DNA of 64,000 bases from Priestia megaterium (GCA_008180335.1 VTEF01000004.1:850-64849), one strand, 5' to 3'. Counted from the stretch's first letter, positions 7,638 to 15,630 are shown. Notes: generated from the sequence alone by a model not told the origin. Translations and numbers: made by a program.

Positions 7638-7652
7638 TATGATTGGGTTTAT

Positions 7653-7688
7653 AACCTTGATTGGCAAAATGCCTTTCAAGGTTTTTTT
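7653..7688 (+). terminator. terminator after Imm22/DUF4274 genes
   Basis: AACCTTGA pairs with TCAAGGTT around a 15-base loop and runs directly into seven T residues. Confidence 0.85.
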
Positions 7689-7956
7689 GTGGGGCTACCT
7701 AGTGCCGAATGAACCACTTATTATATACAGAATAGAGTTAAACCTTGTAATCCCTATAGGATGTTTTAACAAATTCTTTAGTACGTACAATATCTTTAAA
7801 ACGTATGCCCTATCTACTATTTATTTTATTAAGCAAATAACCATAATATCATCAGATACCACCATTTTTATTCTTCAAAGCCCTACCTTCTCTTTCTCCC
7901 TGACTTTGAAATTTTTTCGCAACTTTTACGTACATAGAACGATTACTAGAATGAGG

Positions 7957-8157
7957 CTACTCCACCTCGATTAACTCCTGAATGTCGATGTCTAACACTT
8001 TGCATACCGTTTCTAATGTCGATAAATAAACCCTGTCCACATTGTCTGAACAAAGATGGCTAATCGTATTAGGACGCAGCCCTGTCATACGTGCCAATTC
8101 ACGTTGTGAAAGGTCTCGTTCTTTAAGGATTTCCTTGAGTTTGATTGATATTGGCAT
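7957..8157 (-). CDS. XRE-family (Cro/C1-type) small transcriptional regulator
   Basis: This 66-residue protein is almost entirely one helix-turn-helix domain: LKEILKERDLSQRELARMTG, LRPNTISHLC, then YLSTLETVCKVLDIDIQELIEVE. It resembles the short Xre/YozG-type repressors. I chose the ATG at 8157 because AGGAAGG stands nine bases upstream; an in-frame codon at 8199 would add 14 residues without a ribosome site. It is divergent from the truncated recombinase at 8322, with repeated TTGTATCGSTAAAG sites between them, so it probably represses itself and the recombinase promoter. Confidence 0.85.
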   Translation of the reverse strand: MPISIKLKEILKERDLSQRELARMTGLRPNTISHLCSDNVDRVYLSTLETVCKVLDIDIQELIEVE

Positions 8158-8187
8158 GATATTTTCCTTCCTCTTTTTCATGTTACT

Positions 8188-8241
8188 TTTACGATACACA
8201 ATAAACTTGTATCGGTAAAGGGGTTGATTGTATCGCTAAAG
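8188..8241. promoter_or_regulatory. candidate operator repeats for the XRE regulator
   Basis: Two direct copies of TTGTATCGSTAAAG (8207-8220 and 8228-8241) are spaced exactly 21 bases, two helical turns. An inverted related copy (TTTACGATACACAA, 8188-8201) lies closer to the regulator gene, and a looser TATCGGCTAAG at 8269-8279 overlaps the approach to the recombinase. Such a cluster between divergent regulator and target genes is typical for repressor binding. The link to this regulator is inferred. Confidence 0.6.
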
Positions 8242-8279
8242 CCGCATACAATGGATTTATATTAAATATATCGGCTAAG

Positions 8280-8307
8280 CGTTACGTTAATCCTAATTTG
8301 CGTAACG
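8280..8307 (+). repeat. inverted repeat CGTTAC-N16-GTAACG, copy C
   Basis: The arms and 16-base spacing are identical to copies A and B; the spacer sequence differs. It ends 14 bases before the ATG of the second recombinase, overlapping its GGAGGGGG ribosome site region. Confidence 0.7.
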
Positions 8308-8321
8308 GAGGGGGAAATGTC

Positions 8322-8882
8322 ATGAAAGTTATCGGATATATTCGAGTATCTACACAAGGTCAAGCAAGGGATGGATACAGCCTTGCTTACCAAGAAGATG
8401 AGATTAAAGCATACTGTGAAGAACACGGCTGGAACTTGATACATATTTTTAGAGATGAAGGAATTAGTGGCGCAAAATTGAATGAAGAAGCGTTAGAAAT
8501 AGACAGGTTGGGCTTACAGGAGATGTTGGCTCACCTTTCGTCTGTCCAAATTGATTATGTGGTGGTACTGAATACAAGCCAATTATGGCGATCAGATATT
8601 GTAAAGGTGCTGATACAACGTGAGCTAAAGAAATATGGCTGTGATATTAAAAGCATTGAACAGCCATTTTACAGTATCCATAAGAAAGACCCTAACGATT
8701 TTTTGGTCAATGGATTAATGGAGCTATTAGACCAATATCAACGGCTTGAAATAGCACTGAAGCTAACAAAAGGAAGAAATAAAAAGGCAAAGGAGGGTGG
8801 AGATGAACTGCTGTTAAAAGGAGAGTTAAAGGAAACTTGGTCATCGTTTTTTGATTTCTTGAAAGCATATTTTAATTGTTAA
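8322..8882 (+). pseudogene. truncated, probably inactive serine recombinase (second copy)
   Basis: Residues 1-160 are nearly identical to the recombinase at 2382 (VIGYIRVSTQGQARDGYSLA, Ser10 present). Similarity stops abruptly at KKAKEGG, and an unrelated tail of about 25 residues (DELLLKGELKETW...) replaces the whole recombinase DNA-binding domain. The second catalytic arginine equivalent is also lost: SRLWR in copy 1 is SQLWR here (CGA to CAA, residue 87). It keeps a good ribosome site (GGAGGGGG) and the ATG. Without the DNA-binding domain it cannot be a normal recombinase; it may be a remnant or could interfere with copy 1 through its dimer interface. Confidence 0.85.
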
Positions 8883-9085
8883 TCATGTTTCAATAAAAGA
8901 AAACTCATAGATACTTAAAACCTTGATTGGCTATATTGAAGTGAACCCATTAAATGAAAATGGAAATCATTAAAACCTTTTTCCATCATTGTTTTGAAAA
9001 AGCAGATGCAATAAGAGTAGAAAGAAGCATTCACCAACTCCTTATAAGATTGCCCCTTCTAAGAACGACAAGGATTAAAATAGCG

Positions 9086-9130
9086 AAGCCCCTCGCAAGC
9101 ATTCATTTCACTTGCAGGGGCTTTTTTTAT
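9086..9130. terminator. bidirectional terminator
   Basis: AAGCCCCTCGCAAG and CTTGCAGGGGCTT form a strong stem, followed on the plus strand by seven T residues and on the minus strand by a weaker TATTTT. It separates the accessory island from the minus-strand membrane-protein gene. Bases 8883-9085 hold no gene that I can support. Confidence 0.8.
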
Positions 9131-11259
9131 TTTTTCGTCAAATCTACTAAAATCGCATTTCCGTTTTTTCCGACGCGGACTTTGGCAAACCGGGCTTCGG
9201 ATTCAACTTTTTGGCCCGTTCCTTCAGGGATAAAGAAGTTTTCAATGCCGTAGGCGATATTGCCCATATGATAGGTTCCTGTGATGATGACATCGCTTGT
9301 TTTCGGCTTGTACGGCCGGTTCCATTGATCATTGCGGTTATAGAAGTTCGCGTATTCATGTATGCCTTCGTTATTTTTACGCAAGACGATTTTTACCCGT
9401 TCTCTAAATGCTGCTTTTGGGATCTCGATATCTGAGATTTCATAATTTAAGATGACATAATCACCTTGAATCAGTGAACGAGGATCAAGCGGTTCTAGAG
9501 CCAGTTTGATTTCTGTTCCATTTTGCAGGACTGTCTCATTTCGAGCAACGATGCAGCCGATTATCACAAGCTGAAGGACAATGACCCCAGCAAGTAAGCG
9601 CCGGTTTTGGTCAAGAAATGACGGTGCAGCGGCTGTATTTGCTTTTGGGTCGAACGCTTTGCTGATGACAAGAAAAATCAGTCCGACGATAAGCAGCAGC
9701 AGCGACTTATCAAATAAATCCCACAAGTAATCATAGTATTTCATGCCTAAAAACAGAAACCAAAAGCCGATTGAAATTCCAAAGTCAGATGAATAGCCCC
9801 GTTTATAGGTCATAAAAACCATCAGTGTGGAAACAAGAAAGAAAAGCAGGCTGTAGCCAATGGTTAGCGCGCTTGAACTTGCTGTTTCAGTTAATGAGAG
9901 CAAAAAGCTAAACGACAAGACAAGTGCTAATTTTTTTAATATAGGATGCTTGATTTTCGCGTATACAATGCCATTTACAACAACCAAACCAAGCAGTACA
10001 GCTTCAATATGAATAAACTCGGCAAAACGAAACGGAAGGTTAGACAGCAGAAGCGTCTGAATTATTGTAAAGGCTAAGAGGCGAAAAGCTATCGATTTTG
10101 AGACAAATAACAGGACAAATAAGAAAGCAATAAACATAAAAAACAATATGTCTGTGACAAAGAAAGATGCCGCGCCACTCATGAATACCCCAATCAATAA
10201 GAGCGTATATTTCACAGTCGGGACATCGGATTTGATGATAAAGAATAAAAGGGTAAATCCAATTCCTAAGAAAAATAATCCATTTGTTGGATAATCGCCT
10301 GTTGCAAGAAAGATTAACCCGACGATAGATAAAGTCCCGATGATGGATGCTACAGCAGTAATTCCTACAATGGCGACTCGTTTAATAATCAGCAGTGATT
10401 TCCCTTCCTTGCCGCTCATGTTTTGATTAAGCCAGTTAATGAAAAGGACACTTGCAAAGACAAGTGCTACGACAAATAGAAATGATAAAACGAGTGCCCA
10501 TTCTTCAAAGTTTTCCATGATAAACAACGCCAGCTGTCTGATGACAAACAGGGATGCAGCGATAATTGTTATGCTTAACAGCTTCTTATTCGAGTGGATT
10601 TTTGAAAAATAATAGAAAAGGAAGCAAAGCACAGCAAAGTAACAAACGGCAATCAAAGTTCGTAACAAAGACTGTTCAAACGGTACTGCAATTGATAGAA
10701 GTACAACATGAAACATTAGATACGAGCTGTATTTCAGAATGGCTGATGAAATGATATTTTTGGTTGTAAAGAAAAATAGCACGAAGTTAACTAAGCTCAT
10801 GCCGACACTAAGCAGCAAAATTTCGTTTTGGCCGCGCTGCATCGCCAGCAAGCTTGGGTTAATAAACAGCCACATCGTAAGTTGAAGCAAGACAAAGGAT
10901 AAAAAATAAAATCCTTGGTAGCTGGTGACGAAGCTAAAGAACACCATCGGCAGCAGCCAAATGAAAAATAATAAGTAGTGATCAGCATGCGAATTATAAA
11001 TTTGACCGACTAACGCGATACTTAGTCCAAACGCAATTCCCCCGCATAAAAGAAGCCAATGACTTAAAAACGCCTGATGCGGTACGAGTTTTCGCATGAT
11101 AAATGAGCTTGCATAAAACAGCAAGATAAATAGAATGCTTAGGGCAATTTTAGTAAATCGGTCGAAACCAGGCCAATTAGAAGCAAAAAAGTATAAAATA
11201 CCTGACAAAATCAAGGCAAGGCCAAGCAAATAACCTAGTCTAATCATTTTTTCTCTCAT
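9127..11259 (-). CDS. large DUF2157/GDYXXLXY polytopic membrane protein
   Basis: This 710-residue integral membrane protein has about twenty hydrophobic segments through residue ~540, beginning with LGYLLGLALILSGILYFFAS, which fits the DUF2157/DUF4401 region. The last ~160 residues form a soluble extracytoplasmic GDYXXLXY domain with its signature in RSLIQGDYVILNYEI. Fusion of the two is a known bacterial arrangement, but its biochemical role is not established. The start is ATG behind AAGGAGG. It is a single gene, transcribed towards the terminator at 9086-9130. No partner gene is nearby. Confidence 0.85.
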   Translation of the reverse strand: MREKMIRLGYLLGLALILSGILYFFASNWPGFDRFTKIALSILFILLFYASSFIMRKLVPHQAFLSHWLLLCGGIAFGLSIALVGQIYNSHADHYLLFFIWLLPMVFFSFVTSYQGFYFLSFVLLQLTMWLFINPSLLAMQRGQNEILLLSVGMSLVNFVLFFFTTKNIISSAILKYSSYLMFHVVLLSIAVPFEQSLLRTLIAVCYFAVLCFLFYYFSKIHSNKKLLSITIIAASLFVIRQLALFIMENFEEWALVLSFLFVVALVFASVLFINWLNQNMSGKEGKSLLIIKRVAIVGITAVASIIGTLSIVGLIFLATGDYPTNGLFFLGIGFTLLFFIIKSDVPTVKYTLLLIGVFMSGAASFFVTDILFFMFIAFLFVLLFVSKSIAFRLLAFTIIQTLLLSNLPFRFAEFIHIEAVLLGLVVVNGIVYAKIKHPILKKLALVLSFSFLLSLTETASSSALTIGYSLLFFLVSTLMVFMTYKRGYSSDFGISIGFWFLFLGMKYYDYLWDLFDKSLLLLIVGLIFLVISKAFDPKANTAAAPSFLDQNRRLLAGVIVLQLVIIGCIVARNETVLQNGTEIKLALEPLDPRSLIQGDYVILNYEISDIEIPKAAFRERVKIVLRKNNEGIHEYANFYNRNDQWNRPYKPKTSDVIITGTYHMGNIAYGIENFFIPEGTGQKVESEARFAKVRVGKNGNAILVDLTKK

Positions 11260-11784
11260 CCGAATCCTCCTTTTCCAAATGATCTACTATCTATCTACTA
11301 TCTTATTGCTAAAGGAAAGAAATTAAAACAGAAAACTTGGCTGTTATATATAATTAAAGGATAATCTTACATCGTAGAGTCAGCATATGTTTTTCAGTCG
11401 GCAATAAAAAAATCTCCTTATAGTAAGGAGATTTTTTTTCACTTATAACCTTAATCTTAAATAATAATAAAATAGAGAAAAGAGTTTTTAATTAAGTGGA
11501 CTAAAAAGAATTACCGTAAGCAGCTTCTCCTGTCGGTAATGTTACCATAAAATTAAATAGAGTAAAGCGTATCTATTAATGAATGCAAGGGGGGGGCGAT
11601 AACATCTTTAAAAAAATTATTTAGATACTTTTATCTATTAATTAATGGAATTTGAGAAAGTTGTTCATAACTCAATAGAGTCGTTTCAGCAAATCTTTAG
11701 AGGTTTTTAGTAGATACTAAATGGAAATCTTTGTTTATTGAGGGATTATAGGGCATGGGAAGATTGTTTAACTGAAATTAGCTT
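11260..11784. other. intergenic stretch with hairpin and G8 tract
   Basis: No gene is supported on either strand. It holds a strong symmetric hairpin (listed separately) and a run of eight G residues at 11589-11596, unusual in this AT-rich background. The G run is not inside a recognisable reading frame. Confidence 0.6.
11406..11438. terminator. bidirectional terminator-like hairpin
   Basis: AAAAAAATCTCCTTA and TAAGGAGATTTTTTT form a perfect stem with a three-base loop and A/T tracts on both sides. No gene ends immediately beside it, so it may mark the end of a longer upstream transcript or be a relic. Confidence 0.6.
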
Positions 11785-12238
11785 TTATAAAATATTTAAT
11801 TTAACAAGTAAAGCAAGCAAGATTTGAAGAAGGATTTGGATGTTTACTGCAATATCTGTGTCCGTTGTAGTGACTGTCACATTTCGAGAGTTTCTAATTA
11901 CTGTACGTTGTCGATTGATTTGTTTAATAGATGCTTTTTGGAATAATTCTTGTGCTACGTCATCTGCTTTTTCGCTATCTGCTAAAGAAATGCTTAAAAT
12001 AACAACAATTGCAGCTTGTAAAGCTGCTTGGATAGATAAAGCTGCTTGAGTATCTGTTGTTGTTACTTGAATATCCGCTGAATCAACAACAGAAATAAAT
12101 TCTTCAGATAGCTGATACGTCTCCTCTTTTTGTTTTGCTTTTTTGCAAAACAGTGGGCTCTTTGAAAGCAGGATGAGAAGTAGAAGGATCTAATGCGCAC
12201 CACTTTTTATTCTGGTTTGGATACCACACTTCGCTCAT
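11785..12238 (-). pseudogene. cotX: spore coat protein CotX/CotV-like, single-base frameshift
   Basis: The ATG at 12238 opens MSEVWYPNQNKKWCALDPST, and the frame is lost at an A6 tract (12139-12144 on the plus strand). Removing one A joins it to QLSEEFISVVDSADIQVTTT, then DTQAALSIQAALQAAIVVIL, INRQRTVIRNSRNVTVTTT and DTDIAVNIQILLQILLALL, the two characteristic repeats of the CotX/CotV coat family. The repaired protein would have 150 residues, a normal size. It would form part of the insoluble outer spore coat. The extra A may be a real mutation or a homopolymer sequencing error. It lies just downstream of a cotW-like gene on the same strand, as in the B. subtilis cotVWX cluster. Confidence 0.85.
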
Positions 12239-12251
12239 AAAAACACTCCTT

Positions 12252-12458
12252 TTAGTCTAAAATATCATTAATTTGAGATTGCAATTGAGAAGTGATTCTC
12301 TTAATTTTTGCCTTTCTTTCAGGGGATAAATTTCTTAGTGTTCCATCCGTAATCCCATGTCTATTTAGTACATCCGAAACTAATGTATCTAGTATTTCAT
12401 TTCTTTGATTTCCATTAAATGTAGACGAAATCAATTTCTTCAAGTCACTCATTTTCAT
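12252..12458 (-). CDS. CotW-like small spore coat protein
   Basis: This is a 68-residue soluble helical protein. The segment ILDTLVSDVLNRHGITDGTL followed by SPERKAKIKRITSQLQSQI resembles the RHG...SPEE...LK pattern of CotW and related short coat proteins. The ATG has GGAG seven bases upstream. Its stop is only 13 bases before the cotX-like ATG, so the two form an operon, supporting the coat assignment. Expected expression is late, in the mother cell; I did not identify a sigma-K promoter with confidence. Confidence 0.7.
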   Translation of the reverse strand: MKMSDLKKLISSTFNGNQRNEILDTLVSDVLNRHGITDGTLRNLSPERKAKIKRITSQLQSQINDILD

Positions 12459-12624
12459 TATTCACTCCATTCAAGTTATCATTTATTAATGTTATCGAAC
12501 TAATATTATTGTATGAGATTTAATAGATAATGCATGGACAGATGGTAGTGGACAAACATACATTTTAAGAATAATAAAGTATTCTTTGCAGTTAGTATAC
12601 ACCTTTAATAAGGAGTCAAAATAT

Positions 12625-12659
12625 AAAGTCCGCAGATGTTGTAGGTCTGAGGACTTTTT
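12625..12659. terminator. terminator-like hairpin between cotW- and yppG-like genes
   Basis: AAGTCC-G-CAGA pairs with TCTG-A-GGACTT, with T5 on the plus strand and TATATTTT on the minus strand. It probably ends the YppG-like gene transcript. Confidence 0.6.
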
Positions 12660-12709
12660 GTTGTTTTTTATTTGATTTTTAGGCAGTTCATATTCTAAAA
12701 AGAACAGAG

Positions 12710-12934
12710 CTATTTAAGAAACTTTTTAATTACAGGGCTGATAAGAGGGCTTACTTGATTAAATACTTGTTTTGCTTGTTGAGCCGTTTCGGCCATTTTT
12801 TCAAAATCTAAATGGCCTTCTGATGTCCGGAAATAAGCGATCAGATCTTGTGCGGTTCTTTGGTGAGCTGAATGTCGTCCTGAAGGAGGAGAAAAAAAGG
12901 GGTGATGAGGCCGCTGCGGTTTGCGAGTAAACAT
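12710..12934 (-). CDS. YppG-like spore protein
   Basis: This 74-residue protein has a Pro/His/Arg-rich N-terminus (RKPQRPHHPFFSPPSGRHS), then DLIAYFRTSEGHLDFEKM and a C-terminal helix of the QVFNQVSPLISPVIKKFL type. This two-part layout matches YppG, a small Bacillaceae protein linked to the spore coat. The ATG is behind AAAGGAGG. It is a single gene on the same strand as the coat genes that follow. Confidence 0.75.
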   Translation of the reverse strand: MFTRKPQRPHHPFFSPPSGRHSAHQRTAQDLIAYFRTSEGHLDFEKMAETAQQAKQVFNQVSPLISPVIKKFLK

Positions 12935-13289
12935 ATAAAAACCTCCTTTTCTATTAATTTAGATAGCATTTCTTTACTCAGTATATGAAAAATTGAAGAA
13001 GTAAGGAAAGGTACATGTCTATATGAAACAGAATTATTTTGCTGATTAGAAGATGAAATGTGATGAACTTGCTATTACGGAAGCTTTCATTTAAAGAATG
13101 GATTCCTTTTTGCCAAAAAAACTAGTACTTAACTGATTGCAATTTAGCGAATTTGCATAAAAAAATACCTTAATTTACATAAAAGTTATAAAAATTATAA
13201 TATTTTGAAAAAATAAGTAAAAAATACTAGATTTTTGTGATGTGTGTAGTATAAAATAAGAAAAAAATACCAGGATGGAGAGTGAATGT
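12935..13289. other. AT-rich upstream region of comK
   Basis: There is no gene here. The last 130 bases before comK are extremely AT-rich with A and T tracts (for example AAAAATTATAATATTTT and AAAAAATACTAGATTTTT). They resemble ComK-type A/T boxes, but no exact pair of AAAA-N5-TTTT boxes could be fixed. Confidence 0.5.
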
Positions 13290-13790
13290 ATGATTAGTAG
13301 GCAAGAATATCAAGTGAATAAATTCACGAAAGCGTTAATCCCGATTCATCATCCAGAGTATCAAACGAAGATTTTAGATGTCAGAGGCGAATTTTTTAGT
13401 GAAAAGACATGCAAGGAATTACTGACAGACGCATGCATTCGTCAGCTGACGACGTTTGAAGGAGCATTGGCAGCTGTTCGTAAAACGTTTCTTTATAAAA
13501 AATTAACGCCTCTTGTCGTCAATAAGCAATTAGAAATCATTGCCATTCCAACTGTCTCACCATCGAGTTATCACTGCATCTGGTTTTTCGCATCTCATGT
13601 TCATGCCTCGCAAACATTATTAGCTTCAAATCAATCTTCAGGGACCGTCTACTTTCATGACCATACAACTCTTCCTGTACCGCTATCATTCCATAGCTTA
13701 AAGAAAAAATTGGCACAAGCTGCGATGCTAAAAGACTATTGCCGAAATGAACCGAATTATGAAGGGGATGTGACACCTTCTATTCAATAG
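13290..13790 (+). CDS. comK: ComK-family competence transcription factor
   Basis: This 166-residue cytosolic DNA-binding protein matches ComK order and motifs: an N-terminal VNKFTKALIPI strand, CIRQLTTFEGALAAVRKTFL, then EIIAIPTVSPSSYHCIWFF, ASHVHASQ and TLPVPLSFHSLKKKLAQA. The last two are comparable to SHVHV and MELPISYNSF of B. subtilis ComK. It ends about 25 residues earlier than the 192-residue B. subtilis protein, so the C-terminal tail (which carries protease-targeting function there) is short. I chose ATG 13290 because GGAGAG stands upstream; ATG 13275 lacks a site. It would activate DNA-uptake genes and its own promoter. It is convergent with a sigma factor gene. Confidence 0.85.
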   Translation: MISRQEYQVNKFTKALIPIHHPEYQTKILDVRGEFFSEKTCKELLTDACIRQLTTFEGALAAVRKTFLYKKLTPLVVNKQLEIIAIPTVSPSSYHCIWFFASHVHASQTLLASNQSSGTVYFHDHTTLPVPLSFHSLKKKLAQAAMLKDYCRNEPNYEGDVTPSIQ

Positions 13791-13953
13791 AGGCGAGCAG
13801 AATAGGCGAGCTGAAAAAGAGATTCGCCTATTACCCGTTCCTCTAATAAAGTGAATCTTGCTGTGAGTTCTTCCTGTTTTCTGAAGCCAATCGGCCCTTT
13901 ATCCTCAGCTTCCTCAGAACTTTGAGCCGGAGTTTTACTGTGTGCTAAAAGTA

Positions 13954-14451
13954 TTAGTCTATATCATGCTGAAGAAGTTCTTTGAGCTTTTTACGGGCAG
14001 TTTTCCCCCAGTTTTTAACGGCTCCTACCGAGACTCCGTATTTTGCTGCAAGTTCTTTATACGAATAGCCTTTTAATAAATACTCCTGTACATAAATTTT
14101 TTCACGTGATGTTAGTGATTCAATTTGTTCTGCAATGATCGATTGTTCAAGCAAAACAGGTAAGGATTGATCTTCATTGCTTGAGAGGACAAAATCTTCT
14201 GTTGGGGTTTCGCGCTCTTCCCGCTGTGCGGTTGCATTTAAATGAGAAAGAATGGTGCCGCGAACAGTTGTATAGGCATAAGCAGAAAATGATCCTTTTG
14301 AATCATCCAATTTTTGATAAGCGCGCCAAAGGCCTATTAAAGCAAGCTGATAGTATTCGTCAAAGTCTTTGTAGATATGGTGTTTATGAATCATTGAAAC
14401 AATTAACGGGTGAAAAGCAGAGGCAATTTGTTCAAACGGTACTTTTTCCAT
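13954..14451 (-). CDS. sigma-70 family RNA polymerase sigma factor
   Basis: This 165-residue protein has region 2 at residues ~8-75 (FHPLIVSMIHKHH, FDEYYQLALIGLWRAYQKLD, SFSAYAYTTVRGTILSHL) and region 4 at ~110-160 (LTSREKIYVQEYLLKGYSYK and ELAAKYGVSVGAVKNW). It has no region 3, and no anti-sigma gene adjoins. The shape recalls short alternative factors such as staphylococcal SigH, but I cannot assign its regulon. It is convergent with comK across 163 bases that hold an AATAGGCGA/TCGCCTATT hairpin (13801-13832). The neighbourhood hints at a competence link, which is inference only. Confidence 0.85.
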   Translation of the reverse strand: MEKVPFEQIASAFHPLIVSMIHKHHIYKDFDEYYQLALIGLWRAYQKLDDSKGSFSAYAYTTVRGTILSHLNATAQREERETPTEDFVLSSNEDQSLPVLLEQSIIAEQIESLTSREKIYVQEYLLKGYSYKELAAKYGVSVGAVKNWGKTARKKLKELLQHDID

Positions 14452-14711
14452 TGTTATTCCTTTTGAGAACGCGCGCTTTCTTGTTATTCCGCCGGTATGT
14501 TTACTTTATCGTGTCAGCGGCTGGATGAAAAATCGACAAACGTGATGGAAGAACTAGGCGAAACATGACGTTTGTGCTAGAGAAACTTCATGTTTCGCTA
14601 CGGATTGAGCGAAGTTTACCTGTATTTGTAGAGATTTTACATACGAAAGCCCCGTTATGTAAGAATCTAGTAATTTATAATAGAGATAAGTTACTAGAAA
14701 GGGGAGCTTGT

Positions 14712-15461
14712 ATGAGCTGGAAAATAGGCGTCAACACAGGAGCAGCTATGTTTTGCGGTTTGGTCATGTATACAGGAATGCAGCATTGGCAGGAAAAAAT
14801 AGATGTACAAGCTAGTGAACTTGTAAAACCTGTCCCGGCGGAGAAAAAAGAAAAGCAGTTTTCAGATGTATCCATCTATACAAAGAATTTACCGCCATTT
14901 ATGGTAGGAGCGATTGAACATACATTTGTTCAAAATAAACCGATTTCACTCGTGCTCGTCACTGCAACGGAAGCAGACGGGTGGCCGAGTTTTGTGAAAA
15001 CGTCATTAGAAGAAACCTATGGACAAGATGTGTTTGATGTAAAAGTTTATTCATACCACAACCAAACAACTAAGCAATTAATATCGTCTACTTTTCTTAA
15101 AGACATCCAAGCACTAAACCCAAGCATGATTTTACTAGAAGCACCAATGGCAGCCGATCAGAAGGAAATGCCAATCGATGAATCACTTGTTTACTTGAAT
15201 GAACTAATCGTAAAAATAAAAGAATTGAACACAGGACTTATGATCCAGCCATCTCAGCCGTATGCATCGAAGCATGAGTCATACGAGGAAGCGGTTGAGG
15301 CTGTAAAAGGAACTGCTGAAAAAAATTGGGTTCACTACATAAATCATTCAAAAGTCTGGCGATATGACGTTCGTTCATACCTCACCAAAGAAGGAGATAT
15401 GACAAAAGCGGGAAAGAAATTGTGGGGGATGTACTTGGCAGATTGGTTTGTGAGTGAGTAA
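14712..15461 (+). CDS. exported SGNH/GDSL-hydrolase-like protein with degenerate motif
   Basis: This 249-residue protein starts at an ATG behind AGAAAGGGG. Residues 5-22 form a membrane anchor (IGVNTGAAMFCGLVMYTG). The body follows the SGNH pattern (LVLVTATEADGWPSFVKTSL, a central NPSMILLEAP strand, and a C-terminal GDMTKAGKKLWGMYLADW block comparable to the DG-HPN-KGH region). The block I where GDS is expected reads TATEADGW, so the nucleophilic serine seems absent, and the final catalytic histidine is not evident. It may have a non-hydrolytic envelope role. It is a single gene, with a TATAAT-like element (TTTATAATAGAG) near 14673-14684 as its probable promoter. Confidence 0.6.
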   Translation: MSWKIGVNTGAAMFCGLVMYTGMQHWQEKIDVQASELVKPVPAEKKEKQFSDVSIYTKNLPPFMVGAIEHTFVQNKPISLVLVTATEADGWPSFVKTSLEETYGQDVFDVKVYSYHNQTTKQLISSTFLKDIQALNPSMILLEAPMAADQKEMPIDESLVYLNELIVKIKELNTGLMIQPSQPYASKHESYEEAVEAVKGTAEKNWVHYINHSKVWRYDVRSYLTKEGDMTKAGKKLWGMYLADWFVSE

Positions 15462-15630
15462 AGCGAAATGGATAAGAAGAGAGGGAACAGCCTTTTTTAT
15501 CTCAAATTAATCAAAACCTGCTATTAATAAATAAGAATATTCTATTTACGTTTTATTCTGACAAGATACGCTAGGATTAGAGTTTTATTTCTTAGGAAAT
15601 TAGCATAACATTTCTCCAATTGGTAAAAAA

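Noticed and set aside
7618-7974. Plus-strand frame of 118 codons after the DUF4274 gene
   Set aside because: It begins inside the preceding gene, contains its terminator, has no ribosome site and overlaps the XRE gene antisense. Its product is a low-complexity Phe/Ile-rich sequence.
4911-8940. AACCTTGATTGG occurring three times (about 4910, 7653, 8924) as a cassette-end repeat
   Set aside because: One copy overlaps a start codon region, one is part of a terminator and one is in non-coding DNA; flanks differ, and a 12-mer of this composition may recur by chance.
11840-12049. Plus-strand frame of 69 codons
   Set aside because: It is the antisense shadow of the frameshifted cotX-like gene, whose CotX repeats read on the minus strand.
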